Positions 17,083 to 23,211 of a DNA stretch of 23,387 bases are shown one piece after another. The first letter of the stretch is position 1; each line of letters opens with the position of its first letter. Source of the stretch: Mucilaginibacter sp. (lineage in GTDB: Bacteria; Bacteroidota; Bacteroidia; Sphingobacteriales; Sphingobacteriaceae); NCBI GenBank assembly GCA_025934475.1, contig JAICXZ010000001.1:1-23387 (forward strand). Direction: 5' to 3'. The notes beneath the pieces were generated by a model. It was not told where the DNA came from and ran no database searches. It worked only from the letters and a program-made list of their open reading frames with translations. The position numbers were made by a program, and so were the translations under genes.

Positions 17083-17736
17083 TTAATCATTGTTATTGAT
17101 TTTAGGTCGTCTCTTTTTTACAGGTTGATTTTTACTCTTTAGCGCTGCTACCTTTTCATTTGCCAACCTACTTTCCTCGGCGGCTTGCTTCGCCGCAAAG
17201 GCAGCTTCGGACATTGTTTGCTGTTCATCAATATTGGCTTTTGCCTTTTTTATCAGGAAGTCGGCGTTACTGATATAAGCGGTATCAATATATTTTGCCA
17301 CATTGGGATAAAAACCCCGCAATATCAAAAATTTGTTGGTTTCATCTGCCCGGCGGTTGTTCTCAATCCAGAGGCTTATTGAAATACCTGTTAAAATGGC
17401 CACGGCAACTAATAGCCCTATTATTGTGCGGACAACATATCTTGACTTCGTATCAAACTGGTGTGTATGCCTTACGGGTATTTCTTTTGGTACGGCCTTT
17501 ATCTTTTCATTCAAACTGTTAATTTGATTTCCGAATTGATTTATCTGGTCATTATAAGCTAATATATTGACTGTTGGATAGCTCGCAGCTTGTGTTTCTA
17601 ATTCTTTTACCCTCGGTTGTAGTTTATTCAGTTCCATGTTATCTACCTTCTGTTGGCGGTTTTCCAGGTCAGTTACTTTCTTGGCCAAACTGTCTATGAT
17701 TTCTTCGTGCATGTTCTTTTCTTCCTGATGTTGCAT
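17083..17736 (-). CDS. coiled-coil membrane protein of the mobilization operon
   Basis: A 217-residue protein. Residues 5-85 are a heptad-rich coiled coil, 104-124 one membrane segment (IIGLLVAVAILTGISISLWI), 160-200 an Ala/Lys/Glu helix, and the end is a basic tail (KKRRPKI). With one segment and basic residues before it, topology is uncertain. It starts with ATG at 17736 behind a strong ribosome site, AAAGGAG (17743-17749), 30 bases after the relaxase stop. Third genes of this type behind mobB are common in Bacteroidota mobilizable elements, but their role is not established; anchoring the relaxosome or plasmid DNA at the membrane is a guess. Confidence 0.75.
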   Translation of the reverse strand: MQHQEEKNMHEEIIDSLAKKVTDLENRQQKVDNMELNKLQPRVKELETQAASYPTVNILAYNDQINQFGNQINSLNEKIKAVPKEIPVRHTHQFDTKSRYVVRTIIGLLVAVAILTGISISLWIENNRRADETNKFLILRGFYPNVAKYIDTAYISNADFLIKKAKANIDEQQTMSEAAFAAKQAAEESRLANEKVAALKSKNQPVKKRRPKINNND

Positions 17737-17766
17737 AATTTACTCCTTTCTATTGGTTAATGATTT

Positions 17767-18705
17767 TTAATAGTTAATTCCACGGCTTTGATCCTGGTCT
17801 TGATCCTGTCCCTTCTTCTTTTTTCTCCTGTAAGGTTTATCCGGTTCCGGCGTAATTACCGGCAGGTGCCCAAATGGGTTAAATGATAGGTGATTAGATT
17901 GCTCTTTGCCTGGTTGTTTATTGATGACCTCCCTTAGCTGCTGTCCCAAAGATAGACGTTGTTTTATGACTTGCTTCTGTTGTTGCTCTATCTGTTTGCT
18001 CAACTTACCGTAGCTTAAACTGCGGTCAATCTCTGACCCCTTGAATTTGTATTTACCCTTACTGAAACTAATACCTTGTTTCTCCAACGTGCCGCTTTTG
18101 TATTTAAACTGCATACCAATGCCCTGCTTTAACAGCTCCTGTTTGAGTTCGGCCATACTGCTAACCTTTTGGCTAACCGATTTGATGGTATCGTGCAATT
18201 CATATTTCAGTTTGTCTATGCCTTTTAATTGCTGACGGTTTACTTTTTCCTTGCCCTGGCCTATGTGCATACCATACTTCAAGGTTAGCTCTTTGCTGAT
18301 CTTGACGTTTTTTAGGTGTTGAAAATTATCAGGTATCGACTTGCCCTCATTATCCACCCGGTTATAAACGATATGGACATGTGGGTGCTCTTTATCCTTG
18401 TGGCGCACCATTAAGACCTGTGTATCCTGAATTTTCATTTTCTGTAAATACTCCTTGGCGATGCTCACCATTTTTTCATCGTTTAATTTATCGCTGTCGC
18501 TCGGGCTCCAGCTTAAAGCAATATGTCCGACCGCCTGACCTAAACCGGGGTTCATCTTCCGCTGCATGTTAAAATCATCAATGGTATGCGCTATCTTATC
18601 GATGCGCACACCATCCGCATAGAGTATCGCTGCCTCCTTTTTAAGCACATTATATTGGATGCAGCCCCCAAAGCTTTTTCCGGGTTTAGGTATCTTGCCT
18701 ATCAT
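17767..18705 (-). CDS. mobB: relaxase/mobilization nuclease (MobB type)
   Basis: A 312-residue relaxase of the MOBP class that would nick one strand at oriT and lead it through the helper's transfer pore. The N-terminus GKIPKPGKSFGGCIQYNVL carries the candidate catalytic tyrosine (Tyr18); VGHIALSWSP follows near residue 60, and the metal-binding histidine motif HPHVHIVYNRVD near 107-118. The C-terminal third is Gln/Lys-rich and ends in a very basic stretch (RRKKKKG). Its start overlaps the mobC end by 20 bases, so the two are translated together. The length is usual for Bacteroides-type MobB. All key residues appear present, so it may be functional. Confidence 0.88.
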   Translation of the reverse strand: MIGKIPKPGKSFGGCIQYNVLKKEAAILYADGVRIDKIAHTIDDFNMQRKMNPGLGQAVGHIALSWSPSDSDKLNDEKMVSIAKEYLQKMKIQDTQVLMVRHKDKEHPHVHIVYNRVDNEGKSIPDNFQHLKNVKISKELTLKYGMHIGQGKEKVNRQQLKGIDKLKYELHDTIKSVSQKVSSMAELKQELLKQGIGMQFKYKSGTLEKQGISFSKGKYKFKGSEIDRSLSYGKLSKQIEQQQKQVIKQRLSLGQQLREVINKQPGKEQSNHLSFNPFGHLPVITPEPDKPYRRKKKKGQDQDQDQSRGINY

Positions 18706-19078
18706 TGCTGTTGAAATATTTTAAGGCTTCATCTATTTCTATCAGAAGCTGACCGCATTTAGTCGCAATGGTTAACAAGCCGTCCCTATGAGCGAGTTTG
18801 GTTAACTGGTTTAGGTTGTTGGCCATTCCCGTAAGCATCCGCATGATTTGTAAATCTTCCGGTTTTAGCCTGGCGACAACTTTAGCTGTTCGGGCTGCTG
18901 CCCTTATCCAGTCACTTAAACGCATACCCGCGTCTTTGGCCTTAGCGGCCATAAAAAAACGTTCCGTTGCGGTAAGCCTAACCTTTACGTGAGTTTCCCG
19001 TTTGATCTTCACCTTCTGCCTGCCGCCTTTGTGTTTTGGTTTATCGGTCTTGGCCAGTAACTTATTGCTTGTTTCCAT
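18686..19078 (-). CDS. mobC: MobC-like relaxosome accessory protein
   Basis: A basic protein of about 130 residues. The N-terminal 35 residues are Lys-rich. Residues 35-65 look like a ribbon-helix-helix (VKVRLTATERFFMAAKAKDAGM), and near 85-100 is the MobC signature LTGMANNLNQLTKLAHRDG. Such proteins bind oriT and open it for the relaxase. I chose the ATG at 19078; an in-frame GTG three codons upstream (19087) is possible. It lies directly downstream of the hairpin-rich stretch 19146-19304, as expected if that is oriT, and its end overlaps mobB. Confidence 0.87.
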   Translation of the reverse strand: METSNKLLAKTDKPKHKGGRQKVKIKRETHVKVRLTATERFFMAAKAKDAGMRLSDWIRAAARTAKVVARLKPEDLQIMRMLTGMANNLNQLTKLAHRDGLLTIATKCGQLLIEIDEALKYFNSNDRQDT

Positions 19079-19145
19079 ACACTTCACTCTGTATTAATCC
19101 CATGACTTTTTTGCCTTTTCCTTTTTGCAACCAACGGGCGCAAAA

Positions 19146-19210
19146 AGCAAGTTTGCCGTTCAGCCATAGGCTGTAACGGAGTTTTTGGGTACCAAAAACA
19201 CAAACTTGCT
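19146..19210. other. probable oriT: two hairpins enclosed by a third stem
   Basis: AGCAAGTTTG (19146-19155) pairs perfectly with CAAACTTGCT (19201-19210). Inside lie two further hairpins: CCGTTCAGCC (19156-19165) with GGCTGTAACGG (19169-19179, one bulge), and GTTTTTGG (19181-19188) with CCAAAAAC (19192-19199). Together they would fold as a three-way junction. Location just before mobC fits an origin of transfer; the nick site cannot be placed. Confidence 0.6.
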
Positions 19211-19228
19211 CCTTACAACGGATAAAAA

Positions 19229-19304
19229 ACCGCTATCCCCGCAAGGGGGAATAGGCGGTATATCTGTATATTTCAAACCGCCTAAAAGCCCGTGGCTCTT
19301 AGGC
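19229..19304. promoter_or_regulatory. three mutually exclusive hairpins (attenuator-like)
   Basis: Hairpin A pairs 19229-19240 with 19245-19259 (bulges). Hairpin B pairs TAGGCGGT (19252-19259) with ACCGCCTA (19277-19284). Hairpin C pairs GCCTAAAAGCC (19280-19290) with GGCTCTTAGGC (19294-19304, one mismatch). B shares an arm with A and with C, so A and C exclude B. On the minus strand this forms a leader between the accessory genes and mobC. Hairpin C includes the stop of the 97-residue gene and could end its transcript. Confidence 0.55.
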
Positions 19305-19597
19305 TATCCCGGCCAATAAATCAGGCTGCCATTTGCCGGGTGAAAAGATGGTTGATATCGGATGTAGCCATACTTATCAAGCTCCCTGATGCACTTATGA
19401 TAAGTGGCAATGGATGCGATTTTTGAAAACGCCATCACTGTCTTTCGAGTAATGGCAAAAGGACTAACAAAGCCGTCCCGCTGCCAAAAAATAAATAAAG
19501 CCGTGAATAAGCTTACATGAGTTGCCAGTACCCGCTTGTCCGTTCCCATGCGTCTAATAATGTCGCTGTAACCAGTTAATTCTTTTGAAACAATCAT
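19304..19597 (-). CDS. small winged-helix-like accessory protein, 97 residues
   Basis: A 97-residue protein with the pattern of a winged-helix regulator or replication-type domain: SLFTALFIFWQRDGF (helix 1), FAITRKTVMAFSKIASIATYHKCIRELDKYGYI (helix-turn-helix), then a beta wing (IRYQPSFHPANGS). Close look-alikes accompany excision and mobility genes in Bacteroidota mobile elements; their job is unknown, and regulation of excision or transfer is a guess. The start overlaps the previous gene by four bases (ATGA), so it is the third gene of an operon. Confidence 0.75.
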   Translation of the reverse strand: MIVSKELTGYSDIIRRMGTDKRVLATHVSLFTALFIFWQRDGFVSPFAITRKTVMAFSKIASIATYHKCIRELDKYGYIRYQPSFHPANGSLIYWPG

Positions 19598-19854
19598 TGC
19601 CCGTTCTCCTCCAAAACCTTATTGATGTCCTCTAACTTGTAGTACATGATGCTGCCCATTTTGGTAAAGCGTAACGTACCGTTGATACGTAGATTCTGTA
19701 AAGTGCCTGGTGATATATTTAGCATCTTCCTTACCTCGCTGCTCTTTAGCCATTTTTTAGGCTGGCTTTGTCCCGGCTGAATAATCTGTTTGATCTCTTT
19801 TAATAAATCTTCCAACCGCCTTAAATCTTCTCTTGTGACCAATTCCACATTCAT
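19594..19854 (-). CDS. helix-turn-helix protein, excisionase-like, 86 residues
   Basis: Residues 33-80 form a MerR/Xis-type helix-turn-helix (WLKSSEVRKMLNISPGTLQN, then a LRFTKMGSIMYYKLEDI wing). The N-terminal 30 residues are an amphipathic helix. A strong ribosome site, AAAGGAGGA, lies just before the ATG at 19854. It overlaps the next gene by four bases and starts 13 bases after the preceding one. Two such paired proteins are typical near Bacteroidota integrases, where they help excision or control mobility genes. Which of the pair is the true excisionase cannot be told. Confidence 0.82.
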   Translation of the reverse strand: MNVELVTREDLRRLEDLLKEIKQIIQPGQSQPKKWLKSSEVRKMLNISPGTLQNLRINGTLRFTKMGSIMYYKLEDINKVLEENGQ

Positions 19855-19867
19855 CTGTCATCCTCCT

Positions 19868-20137
19868 TTAATCTTTAATAGTTTGTTGCATGGCATTGAG
19901 TACCTCACTTTTTTTGAAGTACACCCGTTTATGCAGGCGCAAATAGGGTAAGCCTTTTTTCATCCAGTCGGTAAGCGTTACCAATGACACGCCGAGTTCG
20001 GCGGCAAGCTCCTTCTTGGATAAAAGTTTTTCTGATTCCAGCGGCTGGCTGTCGCCTGTTTTAAAGTGTTCCTGTAGTTCTGCCCTGACTGCCTCGCGTA
20101 TGCATTGGCTTAGGGCGTTTGTGCTGAATATTTCCAT
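19868..20137 (-). CDS. helix-turn-helix protein, excisionase-like, 89 residues
   Basis: Residues 36-85 hold the fold KKELAAELGVSLVTLTDWMKKGLP followed by a beta wing (LRLHKRVYFKKSEV), as in excisionase-family DNA binders. The first 30 residues are a predicted helix. It is the first gene of a three-gene run (20137 to 19304) and is preceded by several dyad sequences (20142-20253) that may be its promoter and operator region. It is paralogous in design to the 86-residue neighbour. Confidence 0.8.
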   Translation of the reverse strand: MEIFSTNALSQCIREAVRAELQEHFKTGDSQPLESEKLLSKKELAAELGVSLVTLTDWMKKGLPYLRLHKRVYFKKSEVLNAMQQTIKD

Positions 20138-20141
20138 AGCC

Positions 20142-20253
20142 TTTGATTTTTAAATCAAATAACTGGCAAAAAGGCTATTTTTCGTTACCACGCAGATTCG
20201 CGTGGTTAAATTGGAGTGGTTTGAGTTAAGTTGCAATGCTGTGCAATTAACTC
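20142..20253. promoter_or_regulatory. dyad cluster upstream of the excisionase-like operon
   Basis: Three inverted repeats follow one another: TTTGATTT/AAATCAAA (20142-20159), ACCACGC/GCGTGGT (20187-20206) and GAGTTAAGTTGCA/TGCAATTAACTC (20223-20253, one gap). None carries a T-run, so operator sites for the helix-turn-helix proteins are more likely than terminators. No standard -7 box is visible on the minus strand. Confidence 0.45.
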
Positions 20254-20293
20254 ATTATCAATAAAATGGTAGATTGGATTAAACAACGTGGCT

Positions 20294-20332
20294 AAGCGAA
20301 AAGCGAGCTATATTAGCTTCGTTTTTTCGCTT
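20294..20332 (-). terminator. hairpin overlapping the stop of the 280-residue gene
   Basis: Bases 20294-20310 and 20314-20332 pair nearly perfectly (AGCGAAAA...CGAGCTA with TAGCTTCG...TTTTTTCGCT) around a TAT loop. The right arm includes the last codons and stop of the gene. Its U-rich arm suggests an intrinsic terminator, possibly working in both directions. Confidence 0.6.
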
Positions 20333-21155
20333 CAACTATTTGGAAAAGCTGTGATTTAGTGGGAACTGCGGCTGACCTGCCGCTGGGTTCATCAGGATTG
20401 CCGGGGAAATATCGCCGAATGGTCTCAAACTTAATTTCCTTATTGCCATGCCTGAAATTCTTACAGATCATCTTTGTCCAGACGGATTGTGTTTGTGAAA
20501 ATACAAGTTCCTTACCATTCATTTCTAAGCCTTGCATCTTCTTTGCGAGGTCAATCACGGTCAAAAGATAGCCCTCTTGGATATTTATAAAGTCTTCGGT
20601 TTCAAATTTCCTTGCGGCTTTAAGTTCCTCTTTTAGCTCGGCGTTTTGTTCTTTCAGGCTTCTGATTTCACCCTCTTTATCTGCAATGATTTCATCTTTG
20701 GTTCGGCCTGTATTCCATTGGTCAATAATTTTAAGGTAAGCTAAGAAACTTTTTAAGTGCTGTTTATTTCTGAATTCCATTGCATGCCTGGAAGTGTAGC
20801 GGTTTTTTACTTTCAGTTCGGCGGTGGCATCGTCAATTATTTCCCAAACGTGTGTGAAAAATTCTTTTTCTTCGGCATCGGGATAAAGCTTTAGGAAATT
20901 ATCCAGATGATATTGATAAAAAGCAGGAAATTCTGCTTCCTGCTTATCATATAACCTATATAAAAAATGATTGTCTTCGTTATCTTTTGGCCAAAACAAG
21001 GGACGGCCTATATCGTTAGTGTCTTGGGAAAAATCAGCCCAATGACGATGTTTAAAATATTGTGCTCTCATAAACCTGTTTCTTAGATAGATAACAAATT
21101 TACTATAAAGCTTTGTTTTCAAATGATTCTTAAAAACCGTCTGGTTTAAAGCCAA
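20313..21155 (-). CDS. hypothetical coiled-coil protein, 280 residues
   Basis: A soluble, charged protein. Residues 1-150 are mixed and rich in aromatic residues (Trp, Tyr, Phe, His); 158-185 are a coiled coil (EGEIRSLKEQNAELKEELKAA); the last 90 residues end in VPTKSQLFQIVEAKKRS. No family is recognised. The frame opens with TTG at 21155, inside the end of the ORF6N reading frame; an ATG at 21071 (residue 29), with CAGG before it, is an equally good or better start. It lies in the mobility half between the recombination genes and the excisionase-like operon, suggesting a control role, but this is a guess. Confidence 0.65.
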   Translation of the reverse strand: MALNQTVFKNHLKTKLYSKFVIYLRNRFMRAQYFKHRHWADFSQDTNDIGRPLFWPKDNEDNHFLYRLYDKQEAEFPAFYQYHLDNFLKLYPDAEEKEFFTHVWEIIDDATAELKVKNRYTSRHAMEFRNKQHLKSFLAYLKIIDQWNTGRTKDEIIADKEGEIRSLKEQNAELKEELKAARKFETEDFINIQEGYLLTVIDLAKKMQGLEMNGKELVFSQTQSVWTKMICKNFRHGNKEIKFETIRRYFPGNPDEPSGRSAAVPTKSQLFQIVEAKKRS

Positions 21156-21659
21156 TTGCTTTGCGTTGCGGTTGGTTGTCTTTTTTATCGATTAGCTCGT
21201 CAAGGTAACGGAATACTATTTCCATATTCTTATCCTGATTATCAAGCTTGGATTTTATCTTTCAATAGCTAACCAAACTTCCGTTTGTTCAGCGTAAACC
21301 TCTCTTAGCCGAACAAATACATCTATAATCCGAATACTTACCTGTACAGCGCTTTCACTTTTAAGCACATTAGATAACATTAAAATACCATGTTCTGTAA
21401 AAACAAATGGCAGGTATTTGGAATGTCCACCTTTCTTTAAGGTCGCATTTTGCGACCTTAAAAGTTCATTTTCTTCTTTTGTTAACTCAAACATATAGTG
21501 GTTTGGAAATCTGTTAAGATTTCTGTTAACCTGTTGCTTGAGCTTTTTGGTTTCTGTACCATACAATTCCGCCAAATCCTTATCAAGCATTACTTTTTGT
21601 CCTCTGATGTAAAATATTTTAGTCATGATGACTTCATCAGGTATAATTTGATTTTCCAT
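21130..21659 (-). pseudogene. ORF6N domain protein broken by a one-base frameshift
   Basis: The first 134 codons (21659 to 21255) give an ORF6N domain: IFYIRGQKVMLDKDLAELYG, NLNRFPNHYMFELTKEE and FVFTEHGILMLSNVL, ending prematurely after LAIER. In the next frame the family's C-terminal coiled coil continues without a break: KIKSKLDNQDKNMEIVFRYL, then RKAIGFKPDGF and a stop at 21130. Adding one A in GAAAG near 21259 restores a single frame of about 176 residues. ORF6N proteins occur in phages and mobile elements as putative DNA-binding antirepressors. This may be a real mutation, a slippage site or a sequencing error. The tail overlaps the first codons of the 280-residue gene. Confidence 0.8.
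21436..21462. repeat. palindrome inside the ORF6N gene
   Basis: TTTAAGGTCGCA (21436-21447) and TGCGACCTTAAA (21451-21462) pair perfectly around TTT. It lies within codons for LLRSQNATLK. It is the near twin of the palindrome at 21687-21717, differing by a compensating base-pair swap. Confidence 0.7.
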
Positions 21660-21686
21660 TTTAATATGTTGGGTGATTAATGAAAT

Positions 21687-21717
21687 TCTCTAAGGTCACA
21701 TTTTGTGACCTTAGAGA
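21687..21717. promoter_or_regulatory. long hairpin between integrase and ORF6N genes
   Basis: TCTCTAAGGTCACA (21687-21700) and TGTGACCTTAGAGA (21704-21717) pair perfectly over 14 bases with a TTT loop. It lies just after the integrase stop and 28 bases before the ORF6N start. It may be the integrase terminator, an operator, or both. The lack of a clear T-run favours an operator. Confidence 0.6.
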
Positions 21718-21725
21718 TCATAAAA

Positions 21726-22943
21726 TTAAATTGCGGCGTATTTCTGTCTAATGGCGGCCATGTCCCGGCTAACTTTTAAATCCAATATTTTAGCGTAGTG
21801 TTGTGTAGTTTTAATATTGGTATGACCTAACATTTTGCTTACGCTCTCTATGGGTACACCGTTGGATAGTGTAACGGTAGTAGCAAAAGTATGTCGGGCA
21901 ATGTGAAAAGTCAAAGGTTTATCTATGCCACAAATTCCTGCTATTTCTTTTAAATAAGCATTCATTTTTTGATTGGTACTTACCGGCAGGGCTTTACCTA
22001 AATTACTGCAAATTGGATGATCTGTGTATTTATCAAGTAGAGTTAAGGCAGATGGTAATAATGGAATACGGCTTGGGGTATCTGTTTTTTTACGTTTTGT
22101 GAATATCCACATCTCACCGTCTGGCCCTGTAACAATCTCATTTCTCTTAAGCTTATTTACATCAGCATAAGCTAATCCCGTAAAACAACAAAATAAAAAA
22201 ATATCCCTTACCTGGTTTAAGCGCTCTGTTGAAAATACTTTGTTAGCCATAGCTTGTAAATCATCGCCACTAAGGAAAACCCTGTCAACCTGTTTAATTC
22301 TTATTTTGTAATTAATAAATGGGTCTTTGTCTAACCATCCGCTTGACAGACAGATACCAACAATTTTTTTAAAATTCTTTATATACTTAAAAGCAGAGTT
22401 ATTTGCGCAATTACGTTCTGAACGGAGATAAAACTCATAATTGGCAATAAAATCATGGTCAATTTTTTTAATATCTATATCCGACACTTTGTATTGCCAC
22501 TGCAAATATTCTTGCGTATGTTTTAGTGAGGTTTGATAGCGAATAGATGTACCTGCGGCATACTCTTTACCAACTAATGCTGCAATTTTCTTATTATGGT
22601 CTTTAAATATGTCTATGAGCATTCTCGCTTTTTCGCTTTTCCCCAATAGTTTATCCCTAAGAGTTTCAGCGGTAATAATGCTTTTTGTTTCAGTCAATTG
22701 ACTGTGCGCCTCGTAAACTTGTTTTTGCAACGTGTCTAAATAGGCATTAAAGGATTTAGTGTCCTCCTTAGTCCCTTTTAATCTGCCCGCAATGCTGTTC
22801 CATAGACTTGGCTCACATTCCCGCCCTGTCGTAGTTTCGGAACGTTTACCGTTTACGGTAATACGTAGATAAATCGGCACCAGGCCGGCTTGATAGTTTT
22901 TTGGCTTTTTTAAATAAAAAAGCAAGCTGAAATTAGTTTTCAT
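21726..22943 (-). CDS. int: tyrosine recombinase (site-specific integrase)
   Basis: A 405-residue phage-type integrase of the Bacteroidota group. Residues 1-95 are the arm-DNA-binding domain (beta strands FSLLFYLKKPKN, PIYLRITVNGKR); 105-205 the SAM-like core-binding domain; 220-400 the catalytic domain. Catalytic residues are the beta-hairpin Lys (about 283-287, FTKRKKT), H347 and R350 (HIARHTF), H374 (GHTNIKTT) and the nucleophile Y383. The usual first arginine is Ala258 (CFTGLAYADV), as in several Bacteroidota integrases such as IntDOT, where this position is also not Arg. It lies 250 bases from the ssrA repeat and reads away from it, which is the classical layout for an element in an RNA gene. 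It should cut and join within 23194-23211/49-66. Confidence 0.93.
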   Translation of the reverse strand: MKTNFSLLFYLKKPKNYQAGLVPIYLRITVNGKRSETTTGRECEPSLWNSIAGRLKGTKEDTKSFNAYLDTLQKQVYEAHSQLTETKSIITAETLRDKLLGKSEKARMLIDIFKDHNKKIAALVGKEYAAGTSIRYQTSLKHTQEYLQWQYKVSDIDIKKIDHDFIANYEFYLRSERNCANNSAFKYIKNFKKIVGICLSSGWLDKDPFINYKIRIKQVDRVFLSGDDLQAMANKVFSTERLNQVRDIFLFCCFTGLAYADVNKLKRNEIVTGPDGEMWIFTKRKKTDTPSRIPLLPSALTLLDKYTDHPICSNLGKALPVSTNQKMNAYLKEIAGICGIDKPLTFHIARHTFATTVTLSNGVPIESVSKMLGHTNIKTTQHYAKILDLKVSRDMAAIRQKYAAI

Positions 22944-22969
22944 AATGTTTTAAGCATTAAAAAGTGAAA

Positions 22970-23001
22970 CAAAATTAAGCTTGCAATCACACCTGTACAA
23001 G
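22970..23001 (-). promoter_or_regulatory. candidate integrase promoter
   Basis: On the minus strand TAATTTTG (plus 22970-22977) matches the TAnnTTTG -7 box, 26 bases before the ATG. CTTG (plus 22998-23001) lies 20 bases upstream as an imperfect -33 box. The position next to the candidate arm sites would let bound integrase control its own gene. Confidence 0.4.
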
Positions 23002-23116
23002 ATGTTCAAAATTTAAACACGTTGATTATCAAAGGGATATGTCGTATTGGTGAGTAAGGAACTTTTAAAACTTACTCACCGAATTACGCTCCTTTTTATT
23101 ACGAATTGGTGAATAA
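22993..23116. repeat. candidate integrase arm sites, right end
   Basis: CTTACTCACCGAA (23071-23083) equals 119-131 at the left end. An inverted copy, TTGGTGAGTAAG (23047-23058), faces it, forming a GGTGAGTAAG/CTTACTCACC dyad. A third, weaker copy, TTGGTGAATAA, is at 23106-23116. CTGTACAA (22993-23000) is the reverse complement of 148-155. Their clustering between int and the att core suggests arm-type binding sites; this is inference. Confidence 0.5.
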
Positions 23117-23138
23117 TATAGCCATTTGACTAAAAAAC

Positions 23139-23171
23139 AAAAGCCTGCAATCATTTGATTTGCAGGCTTTT
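23139..23171 (-). terminator. ssrA terminator supplied by the element
   Basis: AAAAGCCTGCAA (23139-23150) pairs perfectly with TTGCAGGCTTTT (23160-23171). On the minus strand the stem ends in TTTTGTTTTTTAG, a good U-tract. It lies 25 bases after the ssrA 3' end and inside the element, so it now ends the tmRNA transcript in place of the palindrome at 1-52. Confidence 0.8.
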
Positions 23172-23193
23172 AGTCTGTCTTAACATTGAACTT

Positions 23194-23211
23194 AGTGGAG
23201 CCGGAGGGATT
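23194..23211. repeat. attachment-site direct repeat, right copy (within ssrA)
   Basis: AGTGGAGCCGGAGGGATT, identical to 49-66. Here it forms the acceptor end and part of the T-arm of the working ssrA gene, so the element's own copy or the original keeps the gene whole after insertion. Confidence 0.85.

Larger units (their letters stand above)
49..23211. mobile_element. Integrative and mobilizable element inserted at ssrA
   Basis: The element is bounded by an 18-base direct repeat (49-66 and 23194-23211). It has a tyrosine recombinase gene 250 bases from the right repeat, a relaxase with a MobC partner, a hairpin-rich probable oriT and several small DNA-binding proteins. No coupling protein or type IV secretion genes are visible, so it would need a helper for conjugation. 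Cargo fills about 0.75-16.4 kb and the mobility module about 16.4-23.2 kb. The unit, counting one repeat, is 23,145 bases. The limits rest on the repeat and the position of the integrase; an empty site has not been seen. Confidence 0.85.
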
